From Phytoseiulus persimilis (taxonomy: Eukaryota; Arthropoda; Arachnida; Mesostigmata; Phytoseiidae): a DNA stretch of 64,000 bases. Below are positions 11,743-24,706 of the stretch, piece by piece. The stretch's first letter is position 1. Each line of letters begins with the position of its first letter. A program made the position numbers and the translations under genes. Location: positions 24,568,211-24,632,210 of the forward strand of contig CM075104.1 in the NCBI GenBank assembly GCA_037576195.1, written 5' to 3'. The notes below the pieces were generated by a model. It did not search any database. It saw nothing but the letters and a program-made list of their open reading frames with translations, and was not told the origin of the DNA.

Positions 11743-11952
11743 GTGAGTAGCCTCGAAACAGCTTCTATGTTGCAACTTGGTTTTCGGTATTCCTGGAACT
11801 TTTCGAACGGCACATGATCATGTGCCTGCCCGGCGTTTCCGATCTCAGGTTTAGATCAGGTCCGACGAACTTTCCATTCAATAATTTCCGCGAAGTATGG
11901 GTACGGTAGCGACAATCACAACGAGTTGCAATGTCTTCTCTTCTTCTTACAG

Positions 11953-12124
11953 GTATACAAATTACTTTGCAACAAAACCGAGTCCGACCAACTTCCTATT
12001 GGATCTCTGGGAAGCTCGACACAGAGAACCGACGGCACAGGCGAACCTCATCAACGCCCTCAGGACTTTGGGCAGGCCCGACGTAACCCAGGCCTGCGAG
12101 GTTCTCTTCGGTTCTTGGGTGTAA
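11953..12124 (+). CDS. unc-5: unc-5 netrin receptor, final exon with end of death domain
   Basis: This exon encodes visible residues 972-1027 and the TAA stop. It follows a TTCTTCTTACAG acceptor. Joining to the previous exon gives MDRYTNYFATKPSPT then LLDLWEARH, matching the UNC-5 death domain, which typically reads MDRYLNYFATKASPT and LDLWEA. The end, ALRTLGRPDVTQACEVLFG, corresponds to the last helix. The total length across all placed exons is 1027 residues before adding the signal peptide, within the normal range for the family. The exon lengths sum to a whole number of codons, which supports every junction chosen. Confidence 0.95.
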
Positions 12125-13383
12125 CCGACTCAGAAGAAGATACAGGAGCATGAGAGTGCTCAGGCGATCCAGCAGACGCTGAATCGATGCCAAGTCTAAG
12201 TTGGACGCCACCGAGGGCATTCGAGTTAGATTCGAACCTACCGAAACTCTGAATCAAAAGAAAGCTGCAACGGGTCCAGGGAACAAGGGATCGGAACTCG
12301 CTTCCGGATTTTCATTTCGGACATCAGTTGAATCACATTGGGCATTTGTTAATCGTGACCGCAGTATAACGGTTAAGCAAAACAAACGTGACACTATCGG
12401 GGGTTGCATGCTCTGTTAGGGAAGCTGGGAGGAAGGAGGCCCACAACCAAACAATCATCGTCTGAGAAGAGATTGTCATCATTGCATTTTGAAATTGTAC
12501 ATACTGTTTGTCTGTGAATACCTTAGCGGAAGATGAGGAAACAAGAGGTAGCGTTACTAGATTCAGGTTACAACAAGGGCATGACAACAGAGTTTCGACA
12601 ATGAGCTTATGAATGACCCGATGACTAAGTGGAGTGAATAGAAACTCTCGGAATGATTGACGATTTCCTCTGTGGTCGGCTTTCTTTCGGACGGCGAACT
12701 GATGCATTACCTGAACATCGAGATTTTCTCCTCGATTTTCTCCCCCCGTCTACAAACATTCCTGGTCCCCCGGGCGTTCCCTTGCTGGTTCTGCTGTGCC
12801 TTCGGGAGATCCGGCATCGGGGAACTCGAGCAGAGCTTCGGATGCGTCCGTGATTTAGCCAGAGTAAGCTTCGAGCAGCTTTTGTTTCGCGTCGCCATCG
12901 GTGGATGTTGTGTTGCGAGCGCGCAGCAGCGGATTTTTGTACATATTCAACAAGCAGGTGAATCGAACGGAGACGCTCGATAAGCCTCTTAGTCGTAAGC
13001 TTTTGATGGAGTTTCGGAATATCGGCGATGTCATCATTCTGAAACTAGTTTACATTTGCTGTAGACGGACTGCTCCACGGCCGACAGGAGAACGCCCCTA
13101 TTTCCTCAAACATTCACAATATTCCGTCGACGAGAACTCTCGGTCGTTGTAATGCACTGATCTCGACCGAACGATTGAGAGCAGGAGAGCTAGGAGAAAA
13201 ACGAGACACCAGTCGCTTTGGTGCTGGCAGTAGGGGCATGATTTCCAGTACATATTGTGAATTTTTTTGTAAAAGAACCATGACCTCGATGGGAGTTTGT
13301 CGAAGCGGAACGCCTTCGACGAGGAACTGAGGCAAAACCCGATAGAGACCCGATCCTTCATAGATGAAGATTGGGCACTGTCG

Positions 13384-13389
13384 AATAAA
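13384..13389 (+). terminator. Possible unc-5 polyadenylation signal
   Basis: This is the first AATAAA on the + strand that I find after the unc-5 stop codon, about 1.26 kb downstream. That would give a long 3' untranslated region. Nothing else confirms its use, and open frames on the opposite strand overlap it. Confidence 0.25.
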
Positions 13390-14583
13390 CATTTTACATG
13401 AATATCCTCAGACTTTTGTTTTGATTCGTTTCATAGCCGAGGCGTGAGACGAAATAAGGACGATTCTTACAGACGCTATCATAGTGCGGAGGAATCGATG
13501 GCACAATCAGGCTCGATGGAGGGACCATCTTATAACAAAGTTTCGAGTAGGCCGTCTTCGTCAAGCTCATTATAAACATTGACTCTGAGAGGAACGCGTT
13601 TCCTCATTTCACTAATTAGACCTTGCCTCGCTCGCAGCAAGGGAGCGGAGAGCAGAAAGACCGAGGAGTACGATGCATTGTGTTCCCCGTCGTCTGGTTT
13701 GAAGTGTACTCGTCAAGTTTCCTCGAGCATCCTGCTTTGTGAGCTTTGACGCAGAATTCAGTCATCGGTTCCGTACTGTCCAGGATCCTCACCAGCCGGA
13801 TCGTCGATCCACATGCTTACCGAGTCCTAGCAACTAGATTCCGGCAACCCTGATCTCTCGTTCTCTGTTTCGACTCGGACAAAAATCGAGCTTGATCACT
13901 CTGTAAAATTGGCGATCTCTGCACACGCTGTTTGTCTGAGGCTCATACGGTCGTGGGCAGTGCAACATTGATTCTCAAATGTTTACAAAGTTTCTCTGTC
14001 AGAAAAAAATTTAATTCCACTGCCATGGTACTGCAATGTCGAGCTTCCGAGGGCCAAGGAGGTGGATCTCGGGGTTAGTTTGACATTTAATCGCAAGCTC
14101 GAACCGGGACGCAATTGTGCTGAACAGTTCCCAAGAGGGCTGGCCCCCGACTCGAAGCAATCGAGCCGCCGCTCGAATCGTCGGGGGTTCTTCTCTGCTG
14201 CTCTGCTCCTCAAACCTGGGATAGAGGGAGAGAGTTTGCAACGCGATTGTTTCTCGCGGGTTGGAACTCTCGCACAGTTCCAGATTTCCGAGCGGGGACC
14301 TCCGTCGAAGGGTCTCGTGGCATCAAGTATTCCACTCGGCGATCATGCTGACAACATCGGCGTTCGGGTAAGTTCTCTTCTTTGGTGGCGGAGACTTGGT
14401 ATGTATTATCTGAGATCAGAGTTGGGAGGGGCAAACTTTCGCGGACATTCAACCAGAAATCCGCGTACGATAACGGCTGGAGGAAAATCCTGGAAATACT
14501 TCGCCTTTCGCAAACAGACTCCCGCTCATTCTAATGAGGGGCACTGAAACGGGAACGGATCGGATACCAATCACATGAGACTT

Positions 14584-14597
14584 CCCCCCCCCCCCCC
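14584..14597. repeat. 14-base poly-C run
   Basis: A run of 14 consecutive C (poly-G on the other strand). It is one of five long G/C homopolymer runs in the window, the others being near 61.2, 62.4, 63.0 and 63.6 kb. Confidence 0.95.
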
Positions 14598-16736
14598 TCC
14601 TGCCCCTAGCGCGCCATTGAGACGGACCCCTTTTCCAGACCCACAACGAAATTACATTTTCATAGGGGCCGAACGGGGCAGACATCAAGAACACGAATAC
14701 GCAGATAACGACGAGAATGACGTCGACGTTGGAGGCGAAGTGGAAGAAATACGAGTGTAAAGATAACTGAGCGAGCGAGCGCGGGCGATCTTCTTCTTCC
14801 TCTAAATTACGCCAGTCTCACCACCTCCACCACCGCATTCGAGTGGACCAGCTCTCGCACCCGAGGCGCCACCACGACCAGCTCTCCTCCTTCCTCCACT
14901 CCCCTATTAAGAGACGTCTTTTCCTTAGAGGACCGTTAATCAGGGAAATGTTCCCGAGAACAGCACTTCACTCACTCGCTCCGCTCTTCCCCCTTGCTGT
15001 GTAGTATGTCTGCTTCAATCTTCACAACGAGACGCGTTCTCCCGTTCCGTTTCTCTCGAGGAAGCGATGACCGCCGATCAGCAATGCGTGCGGCTCCGTG
15101 ATCACGTCCGCCTGTCTAGTGACCCTCGACAGCAAATGAAGCCAATCAGAACTTTCATTCATGATTTTACCCTGTTTGATGCTGGATCCCGAACTGGGCA
15201 CGCAGAAAGTTCACAGCTGAGCCCGGGCAAGATGGATGGCGAACGAACAGACGGAAACACGGACATCTCCTCGCGGACCCGACGCAGGACTGTCCGGAGC
15301 CTTGATGAAGCATCCTGTCGCGACGGGGCTCGAGGAAGGAGTCCCAGCGGCAGCAGCAACGTAGAGGCGGCCATCTGTCAAAAACGCGTCTTGTGGACTT
15401 CGTTTCCAGCCGCCGCTAGACGGCGAAACGTCACACGTCTGTACGTTCATGGACGGAGATACATATCTGTTCCATAATGCAGCGGGACGGTTCCGAACCG
15501 CAAACCGCCTGAGTCTAACTGTCTTCGTGCGGATCCGTCCCGGCGTGAATAATTGAAGCAGAGCACCGCTGAGAGTTGCTTGTGAGTTGCACATCTTCTT
15601 CCATTGACCCCCATCTGTGAATTATGAACTCCTTGCGGGCAAACAATGCTTCTCGACGTTAACGTTTCACCGGTCTTCCCGGGCGAACAACTTCCATCGT
15701 TGCTCGAAATGGACACAGACATTCACTCGTTCGGGCCGAGCGCACACAGATAATTCGCCCCCAACTGATGCGCCGTCGGCAGCAGACGCGAAAACAGATT
15801 TCAAAGATGAAATTATGACTGACTGTAGATATTTGCAGCAACAGCTGATCGCGACGAGACTGCGAGGATCGCAGTCGGTACGTGGGGCCAGAATGGAACC
15901 CGTGAACGGATCGTCAGGGAAACGTTTCAATTCTTCCGTCGTGGTCGCCTGAGCTGAGGTGTGTTCCGCAGCGTCGAGAGGAGATAGCAGCTGAGCGAAC
16001 TAGCGAGGCAAAAACTCCGGACGAAAAATTCATTCTCCTAATAAATGGAAACGAGTCACGCTACGGAAGCTCGGCGACACGGCCTACCTGTTGCTCCCGT
16101 GCGCGCCTCGGGAGTTTGTCTTCCGTTCCCGCTTGCTTCTCGGTCGTATAAGGTTTCCTTCTATCAATCCGTCTATTTATCTATTTCGCGAGCCATCTGA
16201 CCGAGAGAGCAAGGATCAGCCCCTCCTGCATTTGGACCTGTCAATATTTATAGAGGCTCTATATGTTTTTCCCTTCCGCCGCCACCGCCAACGGTATCAG
16301 GCTGTAAAAGTGCTTGTCCGCTCACCTGCACGCCAAGTGCTGAGCTCGTCCGGGTGAGTCGTATCCAACGGAATCTGGGAGCGTAGGTGGGCGCTGATTC
16401 TCGATCTGCTGCCGTCCAACATCGCCCCGACTCACGGAGAACTGAGAAATGCTCCGAGAAAACGCAATCCTCAACGCCTTCGAGATACGGTCGCGTAGCA
16501 GCTTAAGCGGTGAGCTCGATGCCTGAGCCCGGCTGACCTCGGGAATTTTCGAGATTCTCGAATAGCAGCATCTACAAAATATTGTGATATCGAGCACTGG
16601 ATGTAGTGTTCTGGAAACGATTTTAGGCACGCGATCTTTCTCCGAAGAACGTTCCCATGACTGCTGGAACAGAAAATGAGGAAATCCGCTCGGTACCTCG
16701 GCACACGGAGCTCATGCGAACAGCAACAGATCAAGG

Positions 16737-17123
16737 CGCACGACCAGACATGTATTTCCGTACTACGGATTACGGAGTTCCGCCGGATGGCGGGCTGCGG
16801 AAAATGAAACCCGTACTACGGAACTACGGAGAATATTTCTCGTCATGCGGAATTACGGGAGAGAAAATACATGATATACAGATGATGTTTCATGCGCGAA
16901 TCATTTCAAATAACTCAGCTGAGATATTTGGGCATCCGGAACCGGTTCTCACGGCTCGCCATGGGAAACACAATCAATGTCGCTACATCGAGGACATCTG
17001 GGGTGTGAATCTGGGCGGGAAAATTTCCCGCAAAACGCAATCACGGATAACTTTTCCGTTACGCCATAAAACCGAAATGTTTCCGTAAGCCGTAATTCGG
17101 AAATACATGTCTACGCACGACCA
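16737..17123. mobile_element. Non-autonomous inverted-repeat element (MITE) with 10-bp target duplication
   Basis: The element proper spans 16747-17111 (365 bp). Its ends read GACATGTATTTCCG on the left and the exact reverse complement on the right. The terminal repeat then continues imperfectly for about 32 bp with four mismatches. The 10-mer CGCACGACCA occurs on both sides (16737-16746 and 17114-17123) and looks like a target site duplication; two extra bases (TA) lie between the right end and the right copy. A 9-11 bp duplication is typical of Mutator-like transposons, so a MULE-derived MITE is the likeliest class. No transposase is present. A 143-codon open frame across it is best seen as chance. 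Confidence 0.75.
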
Positions 17124-20100
17124 GCCTGCTGAAGTCATTCGCCTCTAATACGTTCGCGGACTTGCAACCCGAACTCTCTCCTCTTCATCCGTTGCCAATG
17201 GAACGAAGGAGACAACTGACACCATGAACCAACGAGCTCAATTTTTTTCGCAAAGAATCCCTGTTCAAGGAGAGCACGCGAAGCTGGAGTTTCGTTCCAT
17301 GAGTGACGAGGTCATCCCCGCGCCCTGAAACACGGGTTTTCCGTGTCAAAGAGGAGAATGAGGGAAAATCTTTCACCGATATCTGGAGCAAAGAAATCAA
17401 CGTTCACGGAGAACGTCAGGTCACAGAGTGGGGCACCTGCCACCGAACTTTGGAGGAACCCATCGCTCCCGCGTCATCTACGAGACGACCGGAAAGTATC
17501 GATCCGAGAGAGATAGAAACAGGGAGAGAAGGGAGAGGAGGTCGTCGTATAACTCAACGAAATATCGGGCGAGCTGTCGAGGATCTCGGGAAGATCACCT
17601 CGAAGTTGGCTGAAGAGGACGAAGGAGGAGGGAAGAGAAGAAATTTCGTGTTGATAATCACCCTCTGCCCGGGAAGTCTTGTCGGCGCGAGCCGGATCCG
17701 CTGTCGGCTTCACGAATACGCTGGTTCCTGACAAACTGGCTGCCCCTTATTACTGACTTCTTCTGCGAGATCTTGACTTGCTCAAAGAAGAGATCCCGTC
17801 CCACCGAGTGACTGACTGCCTGGTTGTCTCACTAGCTACTGACTCTATGCAGTGCGATTCCCCACAGTTGCGGGGCTCCATAATCTGCGACGTCTGCTGT
17901 TTGTTGGGTGCTGGTCGCTTCCATTAGGGGAATTGTATTCATGAATCAGGAGGCCGACTCGAGTCGCGGCGAGGCAAGCCATCTTAGTTTTCTCTTCGTT
18001 CGTGCCCATGTCCGCTCGTTCGCCCGTTCGGACTCCTTCGCTCGGTTCCTCCTTTCACTAATCGGTGCAGCGAACCCATCCACATACATGAAAGACTCCC
18101 CGGTTGTGGCACGGATGCTTCGAATGCTGGGAGTGACCTCTTCCCAATCGCAAGCAGCAGATGCGACTGTTAAAGCGAAGCCGAACTTTCACTTCACCTA
18201 TCGACTCAACGATCTAGACATCGAGAAGCCGGCAGCTGGTGCGACGGTGAAGCAGAGGACGATCCAGTAACCGAAATGTATGGAGAAACCAATGACGAAG
18301 GTTTCTTTTATCCTTGACTCCGACCCGGAGGTCGCTGGAGTGGTGAACTCCAGATTTCGGATAGCAAACCATCAAGGAGAACTCAAGTCTCGAACGTTGT
18401 TGCACTCAGATGTCTCTGGGAACAGGAAGAGACCCTTCTCGGGGATCTTGGCGGAACCGAGGGGCGGCTCTCACCCTCGGACTTGAGGATATGAGTTTCT
18501 GACGTCACGCTCCTTTCGCGTCGAGAAGAGCGCTCCTCTACGCTCCAAGTTCATCTGCGAAGTCACGTCGTCCATGATTTGAAGCGTACAGTGTGGTCAG
18601 CCTTCGCTTCGGCGGTTGGCTGGATGCGGTGAGAGGCAGACCACCTTCCGACGCCGCAAGTGTGTCTCCTCCTGAGCGGTAAAGAACACTCATAAATAGG
18701 GCAGCTCCCATTCTGGGCTTCGATTGTATGTGCCAGCCATTCGCTGCTCACATAAAAGATGCGACACCCATTCGCTCGTCGTGGATCAAAACTGCCCAAT
18801 CACAATGACTCCAGGGGAGAACCACGCTACCATTCTCCTTTGTCATCGCGGGAACTATCCGCATGACGCAACACTCGACCCTGGAAGTATCTCGGGACCC
18901 GTATTAGAGAAACGCGCGCATATTCTTCCCGATCGATGACGAACTTCTTTTTCTGCTGCCACTCGGAATGAGCCAAACATTAAGAGAAGAAAAATATCGG
19001 AGGAGGAACACCGAAAAAAGCCTTAGCAGGGACTGTAGAGACCATCTACAGCAGTTTGGGCAGTTTGTCCGATGGATTGATCGATCCACTTCGGACGATT
19101 CGTGACGGCATCTCGCAACGGAGAAGGCGTTCGTATTTCCGCTGGGATGGGTCTCTGGTCAACGTTGAGGAGAAAAATCTGAGGAGTTTTCGGGGCTTGC
19201 GATAGCTGAATGGATGTGTCACTCGATGATCACAGGCTCGGTGACGTGTCGGGTGTCTGTTCAATTGAGCAATGGAAAGAAAGGAGCCGATAAACGTCGC
19301 TCACTTGGTATCTGTCGCGCAATTTATCTTGAGCAGGTAGTGAGTTAGTGATGGCACAATCCGTCAGGAATCGGACCCGGGGCCCACCGGGTCGAAAATG
19401 GCCGAGGGGTCGAAGACTCGCGAGAGCTCCTGCGACCGGTTCGGACCATGCGAACTCCTGATCCGCCTTCGATGTCTGCATTTTCTCCCAACTTATCTCA
19501 GAACATTCGCACATGTTGAGTGGTATGGTAACTACGCCGTTATCTGTGGCACCGTTTTGACCGGCGACGACGAAGTTCACGACGGACCCCATTTGCAGAT
19601 GGTTCGGACCGCTCGCTCGGCATTGTGCCTAATATTTCCGGCGGGATTTTGTACGTTGCTATTCGGTGAGTTGCTCGGATGGAATCGAATGTCAAACGCA
19701 GCTCCCGAAGCAGCAGCGAGTTCTCCCCGTCGCTCTCCTGCCATTATTGGAACCGCCTCCGGAAGCCACTGCAATTCTGACTCATGCCGCCGCCTGGGTC
19801 TGATCGAACAGAAGGACAGAGACTCGAATTCCGCCGGACCCTTGTGGTAAGGTGGGGTGGATGTTCCTCGTCGGAAACCACGCCCCTTTCCGCTTCCATT
19901 TCCGCAAGGCGGGGCAGGAGAGAATATGAAGTGCGCCCCGCGCGAGAATACTTCGATGCCGCGCTCCTTTCCGAGGTAGCAAACTCCGCTGGTGAAAATT
20001 CAGTCCCGTCAGAACTGTGACAAGCTGGCGGCCAACTAATTTCGATGTTGGAAACCTCCTACTTCATTCACCCTCCCTCACCGAATCAAGCTTTGTGCGG

Positions 20101-23100
20101 ACCCCCGAAACAATTCGCCTAACCGGATTCGTCGCTGAAGATGACGTAAATAGTCGGGGACGAACGGACAGGGCTGCGTTCAGCGAAGAATGAACGATCT
20201 CGCCCGGAGCATCGACTCGGTTGTAGTCAACGGCTCCTGAATGGGGCTGTTTCGACCCAATTTTCCGCGGAGAACAAGACCGAAAGGCTCTCTGACAAAA
20301 ACTGTGGATGATATTCAAAGGTTGTTGGCGGGAATCCCCTATTAGTCTGAATGGCTCTGTGGCGAATTGCTCGGTGGGGAGAAGCTCGGCCGGATGATTG
20401 AGGAAGAGAGGGTGGGGACACCGACCGAGTCCCTTCGCGTGGCTGTATGACAAAGGCATCGGATTCATACGTTACTTGAAGTGGGCCCCAGGCACCTTCG
20501 CAGCCACCCCGGGTGTTTTTCTCCCACTCGCAGCTCTCCGTCCCCGAGTCGCAGTGATCTGCAAACGATCCGACCACAAAAGACGTTGGCTGGCTGGTGT
20601 CACTGCTCGGGAGGAAAACTGAAAGCGAACGGAGAACGTGAGAGTGAAAGAAGAACGAGAGCTTAGGGATTAAAGGGAGCGGAGAGGGGAAGGGGATGGG
20701 GCTAACGGCAGTTGAAGGGGAGAGGGGGTGGGGGCAAACCACGATGTCACTGGGATCGGCGAGCAGGCAAGCGAGCGTACGATAGGTGCCGAACTAAGAC
20801 GAGGAAGAGTCAAAAGAATCAATTTGACAAAAAGAATGGCGTCCCTCCCTCGCTCTCGTCTTCCCTTGTCTCTGTATCGAGTGTTCGCGACAGATAGTGT
20901 CGATACAATGCCTTCCTTGAGCTCGTATTCGCTGCCGGTGTCGTCGGCTCGCCTGGCCGTCCCACTGCTTGCTCGCTTCGTTGCCAGATCGTCGGCAACG
21001 TTCGCACGGCCGGCTAGGATCCCGATACGTCCGCCGACGCTAATATCGTCGCCGTTGTTGCTCACGTCATGTTTTGTTCCAGCGGTTGGCGAGCTTTCCC
21101 TCCATGCGCCCCCTCCAGCCTGATTTCGGACAGCCGCACACCCTCGAGGCTCATGACTGTCCGTCGGGATGCGCTCCTTTTCGATTTTAATTTTGATTCG
21201 ATTTGATCTGTGTCCCCGACATCGACGTCGGCCTTGGTCAAGTGTAGAGTCGGCGAGCCAGAAACCCGAAGGCAGTTCCGTGTCTTATTCTCCTGGCTCT
21301 CAGAAGAGCCGTTATGTAGATAGCTTATGTTCAGGAAGAGCGCCCGATTCTATTGTGCGGAAATATCAAAGTGCATTATGATTTGGAAAGAAATATTGAA
21401 TAGCCGAGGAAAGTCAACCACGAAGACAGAGAGAAATAACTCGGCTCCGTCATTGCTCCCGTACTCCCGGATTTGTGAGCATGTTCGAAAGACCAGGCCG
21501 ACCAAGTAATTCTGCTCTGGCGCAGTTGGTCAATCTGGAGTTTCTGTCGAGACGGAAGATCGGAAATCTCCCTGTGGACGGCTCAGACGTTTGCGTCACA
21601 TTAAGGTTGCTGGCTCTCGACAATGGGAGGCAGTTTCGCCTTGGGGTCGATCCTGAAGCTGTGTGTTAGTATATTGATCAATGTTCCTAAACCTAGCCCC
21701 ATTCGGCGACCTCTACCGAGCCGCCGCCAGCCTCCTGGCCTCGGGGCCGGCGCAGACCCCGTTGACAACACTGATACGAATTGTTCGGGGAGTTCTGTCG
21801 GTTTTCATTCCGTGATCAAACCGATCCGCCAATCGCGGTCGAATGCGGAGCAAGAGATTTTTCCTCGAGCGATACAGAATCCTCCTAGATTTGCCGTGGT
21901 ACGCTCAGCGATCGGAGCACCAGTGATTAGGAAACTTCGACCTGGACGATTTAGGTGGATATGATTCCGGGGAACCGACACGAGAATGCGCGAAAAAACG
22001 AGTCGAATCGATTCTCGAAGGAACGGATGACAACTTCATGCGCGAAACAATTCTTCTGAACGGAAACCAACCACCTGATGATTGTGTGCAGGGAAATCTG
22101 ATATTAACTTCCAGCTCGTTAACTCAGCTGGGGCCCTACTGAAACGTATATTCGTGAATTAGATAAAGTGGTCTCAACGATGTCTGCCGGAACGTCAGTC
22201 ACAGAGGGCTTCTGGGTCCCTCCGCGGCTCAAGGTCTCCGTCGAAACCTGACTCCGAGAGCTCGTGTCGTAACGTTTCATCTTTTTTGCGTCACCCAGAG
22301 TCCACAAACAGGCCGTCTATCCCGAGCCAGCATGAACAACAAGGGCACGAAGAATGAATTTCAACTTTTGATGCAGCCTAACCAAATAGATTAAATTGCT
22401 GCAAACTCCGAGAGAAACAGGTCGTCCGAGTACAAGCCGCGAGTGGAGGAAGCAGCGTAACGTTAGAAGGGCTAACTCGCGTGGACGGGTAGACGGGGAA
22501 GAGGGTTTGTGGCTCCGCAGGGAACCTGCCTGCCGGCCACCCCTCCCTCGCCCCCGTCTCTGTCTTCCTCTCGCTGCTGCTGCCGCCGCCGCCGCCGCCG
22601 CTGTTACTGCGACCGTGGGCTGCGCTTCACCGCGGAGGAGCATATTGCAAGCCCAGCCTATATTGCGCTTCTTCTGCGGCCCACAATAAAAAAGAGGCCT
22701 CCAGGTATTCAGTTAAAACAGTTGCGATGGCCAATGCCAAGAAACCCACAGCGCTCTGAGCGCCAGCTTGGAATGTCTCGATTAGGACCGCCAAGAACAT
22801 GTCACAGTAGCGGGTTCCGACTCGTGCAAACCACGAGTCTGACCGATCGTCTGGAGGTGTCGTAGTATTTCAACATGCCCATGTTTTTCCCTTCATCTCC
22901 TTCGGAAGGAAACACGACAACAACGTCGGTGGGAACCGGGTCGGCAGCTTGTCGTACTGGCGGTGGCGCAGTCGTTCATTCGGTTTGGTTTGGGTTGGTT
23001 GGCAGTTTGTTGCTCAGCGTGTTGCAGGGTGGCGGTACACAAACAGACCGCTAGCTGTTTACCTTACATTATCATCCGACAACGGCAGCCGGCGACCGTT

Positions 23101-24706
23101 ACCGCAGCTGAAGCGGTGCCAGTTGTCCGACAACATAAGCTACCTAGCTTCCGAGCAGGCATCGACTCTGGCGGTTTCGATTGCAGATCTCCACCGGCTT
23201 TGGTGACCAAGAACCTGAAGGCGCTCGTGGGTTCTAGCTCAAACAAAGGGCTCCAAGGAAGTCGAGTACGATGCTCCGCGTGGTAGTGTTGCACTGGGGT
23301 CGGGAAGCAGGAACCTTGCCAACGAAATCCTCCGGAAGAAGCCACCCCCTCCACACTGACGAGGCATGTATGATCACTGGCGTCTGTGAGGAAACGACCG
23401 AGTTCATCATGCACGACTTCAAGGAAAAGATGAAGACGGTCTGGAAACAAATCAGATGCTGGGATCGTCGAAACACCCGAACGCTCTCCAAGAGAGCATC
23501 AAAGAGCATTGCACTGCTAAGATGGAAACCGACAGGAGCGTCAAATGAGAACAAATATAAAAAAATCGACAGTTTGCGAAGCGAGAACTGACTCAGAAAA
23601 CCGGTTCGAACGCCTGATGCGATCAGGACGATGGCTATTGAGAATCACCTCATGAGAACGGAGAGGAAATATCGTATAACACGGAATGAGGGCAACCCAA
23701 GTCGGAGGAAAAAATGAGAGTGATTGTGGACATGCAACGGAAGTAGCACGTGTGTCATTGGATCCAATTTGCACGTCGTACCGAGGGAGGGAGAGAAAGA
23801 ATCACGGATCACTTTGCATGTAGCTCGATCCGATCTTGGGACCTACACCGAGCGTGCCTGGTCAGCAAGACTGTCGCCGCCGTCGGTCAGTCTGCGCACT
23901 GGCGTACCAGCCAGGTCACGCTCGCATCCGGCTTGTACATAGTCTCTCGCCATTACTTCGTAAGGATCAGATTACTCTGACCCGATCTGATTGAGTCTTG
24001 ATCTGAGATATGGCACACGGATTGCAGGGATGATAAGTTCGGTAGCGAATGACAGAAAAACAGCATCGGTATGGCACGGCGAGCGAATCGAGTCGATCGA
24101 ACCCCTCAGGACTCAGGTCGTTAGTGCCAAGCAGGTTTCCGGAATGTGAAGTCCGGGTAGGACCAAGTACTCCTGTGTCGAAAGAATCTCGCGCGCTGTT
24201 CTTCATTTTCATTCCAGTGATTTCGTAGATCGAGGTTCCTCCTATGGGCGGATCACAGTTGCCGACCCGATTATCACGCCCATTATCCGTTTGAGGTAAC
24301 TCCTCGGATCAGAGGCCGCCGACCAATCAACAGGACTAGTTGCGGTGATCTTATGGGCTCTTCGAACGAAACTTCCTCTCCCATGAAAGTACTTCAATTG
24401 CCAGGAGTGGTAAGAGAGGTGAACTTGGGCAAGTTTCAGTCGACGGCTGATGTTTTGGGATCTCTTACTCAGAACCGATCTGCCCAAGGATCCCCGTTGT
24501 CACAATTTTCTATGGATGACGAGGTGGCTCTCAAAGAGTTGTGACGTGACCAGGGGTTGCAGACTCGGACTCGCGAGTCTGAGCACACGAGTAAAGCCGG
24601 AGGCGCGAAACTTGAATTCGCATCCACATTCATGTCTCGATATTTTCTTCGGTCGGCCGGCTCACCTGTACTCAGATCCGGATTCTCGGATCTCTTAGAC
24701 CCTCCA
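17124..24706. other. Intergenic stretch without a supported gene
   Basis: Only short frames without recognisable domains are present. An open frame at 17908-18486 is broken by a single TAA at 18268-18270. A GCC/GCT triplet run occurs near 22.58 kb. A weak hairpin with arms at 23849-23861 and 23911-23924 is visible. No tRNA, rRNA or transposase was recognised. Confidence 0.45.
22572..22603. repeat. GCT/GCC triplet microsatellite
   Basis: About ten tandem triplets, first GCT and then GCC. Read on the minus strand they give a polyalanine run within an otherwise featureless 108-codon frame. I treat it as a microsatellite, not as evidence of a gene. Confidence 0.85.

Larger units (their letters stand above)
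12125..16736. other. unc-5 3' flank and intergenic DNA, no supported gene
   Basis: The first part is probably the unc-5 3' untranslated region. At 12855-13580 a cluster of minus-strand open frames in shifting phases suggests a decayed gene (see findings). From 13.6 to 16.7 kb I see only short open frames with no domain, one poly-C run near 14590 and a pyrimidine-rich stretch near 14810-14890. No RNA gene was recognised. Confidence 0.5.

Noticed and set aside
12220..12250. tRNA B-box-like sequence (GGTTCGAATCT on the minus strand)
   Set aside because: There is no matching A box or acceptor stem at the right distance.
16657..17088. 143-codon frame across the MITE
   Set aside because: It starts in flanking DNA, runs through the inverted repeats and resembles no transposase.
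19350..19400. Another B-box-like sequence (GGGTCCGATTCC on the minus strand)
   Set aside because: No A box and no cloverleaf could be drawn.
24353..24544. 63-codon frame starting MGSSNETSSPMKVLQLP
   Set aside because: The composition is protein-like, but there is no splice, promoter or homology support, and frames of this length are frequent here.
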